Part shown: positions 58,896-64,000 of the stretch, piece after piece | Position numbering within the stretch: the stretch's first letter is position 1 | Layout: the number at the start of each line of letters is the position of its first letter | Source: Chelonoidis abingdonii | Lineage: Eukaryota; Chordata; Testudines; Testudinidae | NCBI RefSeq assembly: GCF_003597395.2 | Contig: NC_133770.1 | Location: 208,562,536-208,626,535, forward strand | Direction: 5' to 3' | DNA: 64,000 bases | Notes under the pieces: generated by a model | Seen by the model: only the letters and a program-made list of their open reading frames with translations | What the model was told of the DNA's origin: nothing | Databases searched by the model: none | Position numbers and translations under genes: made by a program

Positions 58896-59999
58896 ATCTG
58901 TGTTGGGTGAAAGTCACCTTAGAGTAGGTTACTATCGCTACTCTCCAAATGGAACAGGAAATATTTTAAACTGGAGAGTAATGAATAGCACTTCTAATCT
59001 GAATTTTCAGACGTAGAACAGTCCGTATGAAGACTCTCAAAACTTTCAAAATTCATTAATTTTTTCATTAATACCAAGAAGTTGTTTAAATATTCACAAA
59101 TAACAAACATGATGCAACAAGTCAGTGACAAAATCTGACCCTTTCTTTTTGCAAAGTTATTCACAGATCAGAGTCTTGGAGTTTTTAAACTGTTGAACTA
59201 GCTCTGATAAACACATTGTGAGAAGATGTTCTTATGTCAATCTGCCAAAACTTGAACCCAGGATGTTCAAAAGTTATAGGAGTCTGAATGCTTCACATAG
59301 GTTTTATTTTCAGAACAGTTTGCTCAGCCCTAGTTAAGGTAGATCCAAAAGACGAAATCCTATTTACTTGGCGTTCTGTACATGCAAACACTGTATAACT
59401 CCAGCAATACTGCCATCTAGTGGATTTATTTCTGTCTGCCTATACTGCACAGATGAGCCCTTCCTGCGTATGTGCAGGAGACCATACGGGACAGGATCAA
59501 TGCTATTAAACCAAAAAACCTCGGGGACCATACATTAACACCCCAAAAAGAATTACCTAAATTCGTAAAGCCACTATCCCACCCAGCAATCTTTGCAAAC
59601 ACATGGACCCCATACATCTATGGTTTAACAAGCATATCATGTGAGAGCTGAAAGACATCTCTTGCTGAGTGGAGTCAGAGCTGAGTCAAACTTCTCTCAG
59701 CTCTAAGTGTTTGTTACAGACTGATTAGTCCAGCAATTAATCTCATTCCTCCCTCAAACCCCCCCTGTACTGTCACTTGTATAAATATTTTTCACATGAT
59801 TTCCTGAACTACTTTGTAGTGTTTCTGGGCACAGTTAAAACCACCAATGCTTTCTGTACTGCAAGTAGCTGTATTTCCATGAGAGTGGAGTGAGCCCTAA
59901 ATTTCTTAAGCTATATATGCAAAGTACTTTGAGTTCCTTGGATGACGGGGTCTACATAAAATGCTAGAAGGTAAAAATGACTAACAGTCTTGCAAGATG
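58896..59999. other. Intergenic, no recognised feature
   Basis: AT-rich, no supported gene or repeat. Confidence 0.45.
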
Positions 60000-60651
60000 G
60001 CCTAGCCAGCACACAGTCTGCTCACCTGCTTTTTAATCTGTGCAGGTGGTAGAGTCCCACAGCCCACCAGGGATATCAGTTGGCAGATCCTTAATAGAGC
60101 CATGAGCATGGGCATGTAACTGGCATGGTTCACCACCGTCCCCCACACCTGTCCCTTCTGCAGCATCTGAAGTGTGCCAGCTTGCAGCCCCTTTTCTGGA
60201 TCCTCCAGAGCCACCACCTCAGGTTCTGGCGGTACTTTTCCCTGCACCTCCTAACTTATGCACACCCTGTCCAGGCCCCAAGAAGTTGTAAGACTTCATC
60301 AGCCTCCCCCTAGTGCTGGCCAAGGTGGCCATCCATCAAACCAGAGGGAGGATAATGGACGGGGAGATGCTTTGTGACTGTGGGGGCCTATTTTCATTCC
60401 ACCCAGGCAGAGTTCCTCTGGACCACATCCTCTGGCTTCCTAGACACATTCGAGGAGCAGTGGACCATATCTGGGGTCTCTGCTCAGAATCCCCTTCTGG
60501 ATTCCTGATTTTGACCCTGTGACCCTCATACCCATCCTTGGTTCTCTCATTAGTTGTCCCCCAGAATTGCTCAGTGTCTGGGTACAGTAGCTCCTCCCCT
60601 TAGGCTGGATTCCCAATAGGTGCTCTGTAACCTAACTATATATGTAACCTC
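60000..60651 (+). pseudogene. Probable Tx1/L1-like LINE 3' end
   Basis: Plus-strand frames give LVLAKVAIHQTRGRI, CDCGGLFS and, after a shift, AEFLWTTSSGFLDTFEEQWT followed by ISGV. I associate this order with the C-terminus of Tx1-like LINEs of turtles. A 3'UTR ending ctatatatgtaacctcctctacatg follows. It is decayed, and the clade is assigned from memory. Confidence 0.5.
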
Positions 60652-62240
60652 CTCTACATGGATGACATCAAGCTGTATGCTAAGAATGAACGAGACATCG
60701 ACTCGCTAATCCACCTGACGCGGATCTACAGTGAGGATATCGGGATGTCATTCGGATTGGAGAAGTGTGGCCGGATGGTAGTGAAGAGAGGGAAGGTAGT
60801 CAAGACTGATGGGGTGGAACTACCAGCGGGCCACATAACAGACATACAGACAGCTACAAGTCCTATTGGCAGCCCCGCAGTTCACCATGGAAACCACGAT
60901 GCAGTAAGAAGGAAGAGCAGCAACATCCAAGTATCACCAAAGGATAAGACAGGTCCTGAAGAGCCAGCTCAGGGGAAGACAAGATCCACGCCATCAACGG
61001 ATACGCCCTGCGTCATCAGATACCCTGCCGGTATATAGTAGAGCTGGCCAAGGAGCATGGAGGCTGCCGATGTGAAAACCCGGAAGTCCTCACAATGCAC
61101 GGAGTTTCCACCCAAGTCCAACACCCAGAGACTGTATACCGCCGGAAAGAAGGCGGCAGGGCTTGGTGAGCGTCAGCCACTATCCTGGATGAAACCGCGA
61201 ACATCAGGAGTACATCAGTAAGATGCGCCCCCAAAGATGAGCTGCTGAGAGAATGCCTGAGGCAGCAGCAGACATGGGAGGAAGACAATGCAGAGAAGTG
61301 CCATGGCAAGACAACGACCTGCATGGGAATGTACCATTGACTACGATAGCTGAGGTGGCTGTACATTGGGAAATCTTCTATACCAGTGGCTGGAAAGTAG
61401 TGCTGGACAAAATGCAACTACACCTAGCGGGACTGAATCATAGCAGGACGATGGAACAGGCACCATCCCAGTCGAGCACGCCAGATCCATTAAGCAAGAG
61501 TCGTCATACCCACACATAGAGAGGACCGAAGGTACAGACTTGTCAGAGAGGCCCAGATGCCAGTAGCCAAAACATTCCATCAGGTAGTACAAGATGTAAG
61601 CATAGCGCTAGGCACAGCATACACTGACGGGCAGCAACCAATGGCTGCATTGTCTACAAGGAACATCTGCCAACAGCGTATGCGTGCTAGACCCTCCCAG
61701 ACGCAGATTGGAGATTCCGCATACCAGGTTGTAGAGAGAATAGCTGAGGCTGAAGTTCTGTGCGGACTTCCAATCCGAGGAAAGCAGGTACTGGCCAATC
61801 AATCCAGACAATCGTGGTAATAGACAAGACAGAGACGCAAAGCGTGGTTAAATAAGATATAGCAGTTGGCAAGTGATGCAAAGGCAAACTCAAGAAGAAG
61901 GATATGAAAGCTGGAGAAGTCCCGAGTGGCTGAAAGAGAGACAAGAAAGGATGTGGAAAGGTGAAGGCCAAAGTGGGTGCCGCAAGTGGTGGTAGGGCGC
62001 CCTCGGGCTGTGCTCCTAAGTGCGCTGGGTGAGATGCTTCGAACAGATCCCGAACAAGCATCAGAGCTGCTCTGTCAGAAGAGTGCAGTGTAGGGAGCAG
62101 GCTAAGATAGCTAGCGCAGCTAACCCGTCAAACTCGCCCAGGCAGCTCTGGTTAGATGGACGCGCGGGTTGAGAGAACATAGGCGACCGCATAGGGTGAG
62201 AGGGGAATTTTTTTTTTTTTTTTTTATATATATATAACGG
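60652..62240 (+). pseudogene. R2/R4-group LINE relic (RT to 3' end)
   Basis: It starts exactly at the reverse transcriptase YMDD box (LYMDDIKLYAKNERDID … GMSFGLEKCGRMV, VKRGKVVKTDGVELPAG). After a frameshift near 60848 come DSYK, QVLKSQL and VIRYPAGI. Later frames give KVLANQ, KLEK and VVVG … ALGEML … QKSAV, the C-terminal order of LINEs with a restriction-like endonuclease (R4/Dong type). An A/T-rich terminus with a T tract lies at 62208-62236. Many stops and shifts; dead. Confidence 0.65.
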
Positions 62241-62592
62241 GCCGGGAGAGAGAGTGGGGGAGAGGATGAACAACCACCTCAGTTCTTAGGTCCATTAGGA
62301 CAACTTTGCATTGATCTCCAACCATAAAACTGGCTTAAGCCTGACAGATCTGAACAGTGAAGGATTCTGCTTGCACATGGGAAACTTCAGTGATAAAGAG
62401 ACACAATAATGGCTGTAAAGCCACCAGCTCCTGCCTGTCATGGGGACATGTCTAGGAGAAAGGGACCATACCCAGCACCCCAAGGATTCGTGGCTCCTAA
62501 AATGGTGGCAGGTGGGGGGAAATGGCAGCTCTGAGACAATGCATCTTGCACACTCCTGAGAATCTGGCCTGCAATATTTCACTTTCCCTGAC

Positions 62593-63119
62593 TGTGACAG
62601 AATATACCCCTGTATTCACACCCTATACACCAGTAGATTAATCTTTGTACATATTATGCCTTGTAAGGTATCATCTGAAAACTCAATTTGTGATCAGTAT
62701 TCTCTTGGTAAAATGTGTGTGGCCACATTGTATGTGAAGTTAAGACTCCCCTGTATGACAATATTAAACACATGTTCCAAACCCCACAGCCCTGTCCAAA
62801 CAGAAGTTGGCAATCAGGTCTGTCTAAAACAAAGGAACATATGCATACCTTAATTTGCATGTAAGCAGTAAACAGTCATCAAGCAGGGAGGGAAAACAAA
62901 ATAAGTTCAAACACATGAAAACAAAAATCAGCAAGGAATATTATCCAGCATAGTCTGTCTCCTGGATCTTAGAAGAAAGTATTTTTCCAAGAGGGACTGA
63001 AACCATGAAAAGGAGGGACTGACACCCTAAGCTGGTCGTGATAGGAAGAAAATGAGACAATAGCCAGCTCCTGCAAAGAAAAGAGGTCATAAAGCAAGGA
63101 ATGTAATGCAAAAACCACT
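62593..63119 (+). mobile_element. LTR-type element, partial
   Basis: It begins TGTGACAGAATATACCCC and continues cctatacaccagtagatta … tatgccttgtaaggtatcat, a start I know from turtle LTR elements. The right terminus is not recognised; a hAT MITE lies at 63128. No coding sequence. Confidence 0.4.
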
Positions 63120-63127
63120 AAGCAGCC

Positions 63128-63458
63128 CAGGCCAGCTCTGGCTTTTTTGTCGCCCCAAGCAAATAAATAAATAAATAAATGTGGGGTGGCCGGAGCAGCA
63201 AAGGGTGGGAGGGAACAAACCTGCGGGCCAGCCAGAGTGGCAAAAGGGGGAAAAAAAACAACAACAACAAAAAAACCTTCAGGGCTTGCTATAGACCTGG
63301 TACCGCTCCCAGCAGGGTGTTCCCTCTTCTGTGCTGCCGTCCCCTATAGGGTGGCCAGAAAGGTAAAGAGGGGAAAAAAAAGCCTGCAGGGATGCTGCCC
63401 CTTGGAATCTGCCACCCCAAGCTCAAGCTTGCTCGGCTGGTGCCTGGAGCCAGCCCTG
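63128..63458. mobile_element. hAT-type MITE with perfect 8-bp TSD
   Basis: 331 bp with ends caggccagctctggc … gcctggagccagccctg and perfect TSD AAGCAGCC (63120-63127, 63459-63466). Inside are an (AAAT)n run at 63162-63180 and A-rich tracts. Same family as 25883-26083. Confidence 0.88.
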
Positions 63459-63649
63459 AAGCAGCCAAAATAGACCAGTCTGAGGACATCAACTTCATGC
63501 TGTTCAATGCATGATCAACAGTCAACAAACTGCACATGGAAGCAATACAGGACACAAACTCATTTGCTTTTTCTTTGCAGGTCATCTTTACCTCTTTTGC
63601 AGGTCACCACTACCAGGTGCCTGCTATCAGACCCAGAGAGTCTTTACAG

Positions 63650-63745
63650 AAAAGACACCCAGAGTGATTAAGTGACCTGTGTAGGTGGGTACAAGAAGCA
63701 GGATCACTATTTGACTTCTGCTCTAACAACTAGACTACAGTCTGG
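63650..63745 (-). repeat. MIR-type SINE relic
   Basis: cacccagagtgattaagtg, agaagcaggatcactatttg and ctctaacaactagactaca follow the inverse of the MIR order (ending at the tRNA-like head). Confidence 0.5.
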
Positions 63746-64000
63746 TGTTGATATTTTGCCAGAGAGCTGCTCTTGAGAACATTTTTGAATGGATGATCGT
63801 TTAGAGGTTTGCTTTATTGTTTTAGCTCACAGTTGATACCTAGTGTGGCATCTTTCATACCCAGTGAAATATAGGAGAGGATAAAGATTAAAGGAACTGA
63901 GAGAAAGTGCTACAGCTGTCTAGCAATAAGTTTAATGCTGGCTTGAAGAGAGAATCCCTGCTGGAGATATCCAACTAACCTAGCTAATACCAGAGAATAG

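Noticed and set aside
17741..64000. NAPG or APCDD1 exons expected downstream of PIEZO2
   Set aside because: No recognisable exon of either; in mammals the distance can exceed this window, so absence does not decide the identity of the gene.

Overview
The window is vertebrate nuclear DNA, most likely from a turtle (Cryptodira). This rests on interspersed repeats recognised from memory of family consensus sequences, without a database search: CR1 LINEs, a tRNA-derived SINE with a CR1-like 3' tail, abundant Penelope-like element (PLE) tails, and many hAT-type miniature transposons with 8-bp target-site duplications (TSDs). There are no operons or prokaryotic signals.

Region 1 (1-17740) holds the 3' end of a PIEZO2-type mechanosensitive channel gene on the + strand. 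Seven coding exons (645-833, 2193-2285, 3717-3889, 7973-8092, 9999-10078, 14563-14740, 16264-16516) join in frame through canonical AG/GT sites into a 361-residue C-terminus: last-but-one transmembrane helix, extracellular cap, inner pore helix and intracellular C-terminal domain. A 3'UTR with AATAAA at 17718 follows. The introns carry PLE copies, CR1, hAT MITEs and a dead hAT transposase gene of about 2 kb (11834-13880).

Region 2 (17740-64000) is downstream intergenic DNA in which I recognise no host gene. It holds a PLE relic with a GIY-YIG endonuclease remnant (17854-18580), LTR-type elements (20382-21909 with two nested PLE insertions; 31719-32456 with a 5-bp TSD), nested hAT MITEs, a fold-back PLE (29400-29905), a tRNA/CR1 SINE (33194-33376), a 787-bp assembly gap (38141-38927) next to CR1 reverse-transcriptase sequence, an L2-like LINE remnant (about 45 kb), a long GT microsatellite (50676-50756), a CR1 broken by part of a hAT element (53476-54346), an L1-type ORF1 relic (55811-56600), and a probable Tx1-like LINE 3' end directly abutting a relic of an R2/R4-group LINE (60000-62240).

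The most interesting signal is a hammerhead-ribozyme-like fold at the ends of three PLE lineages: core CTGANGA, a stem II whose pairing is kept while its sequence changes, GAAA, then a short stem III. The second is that the PIEZO pore parts look almost invariant while the cap looks unusually divergent, so a PIEZO2-like paralogue should be tested against true PIEZO2.
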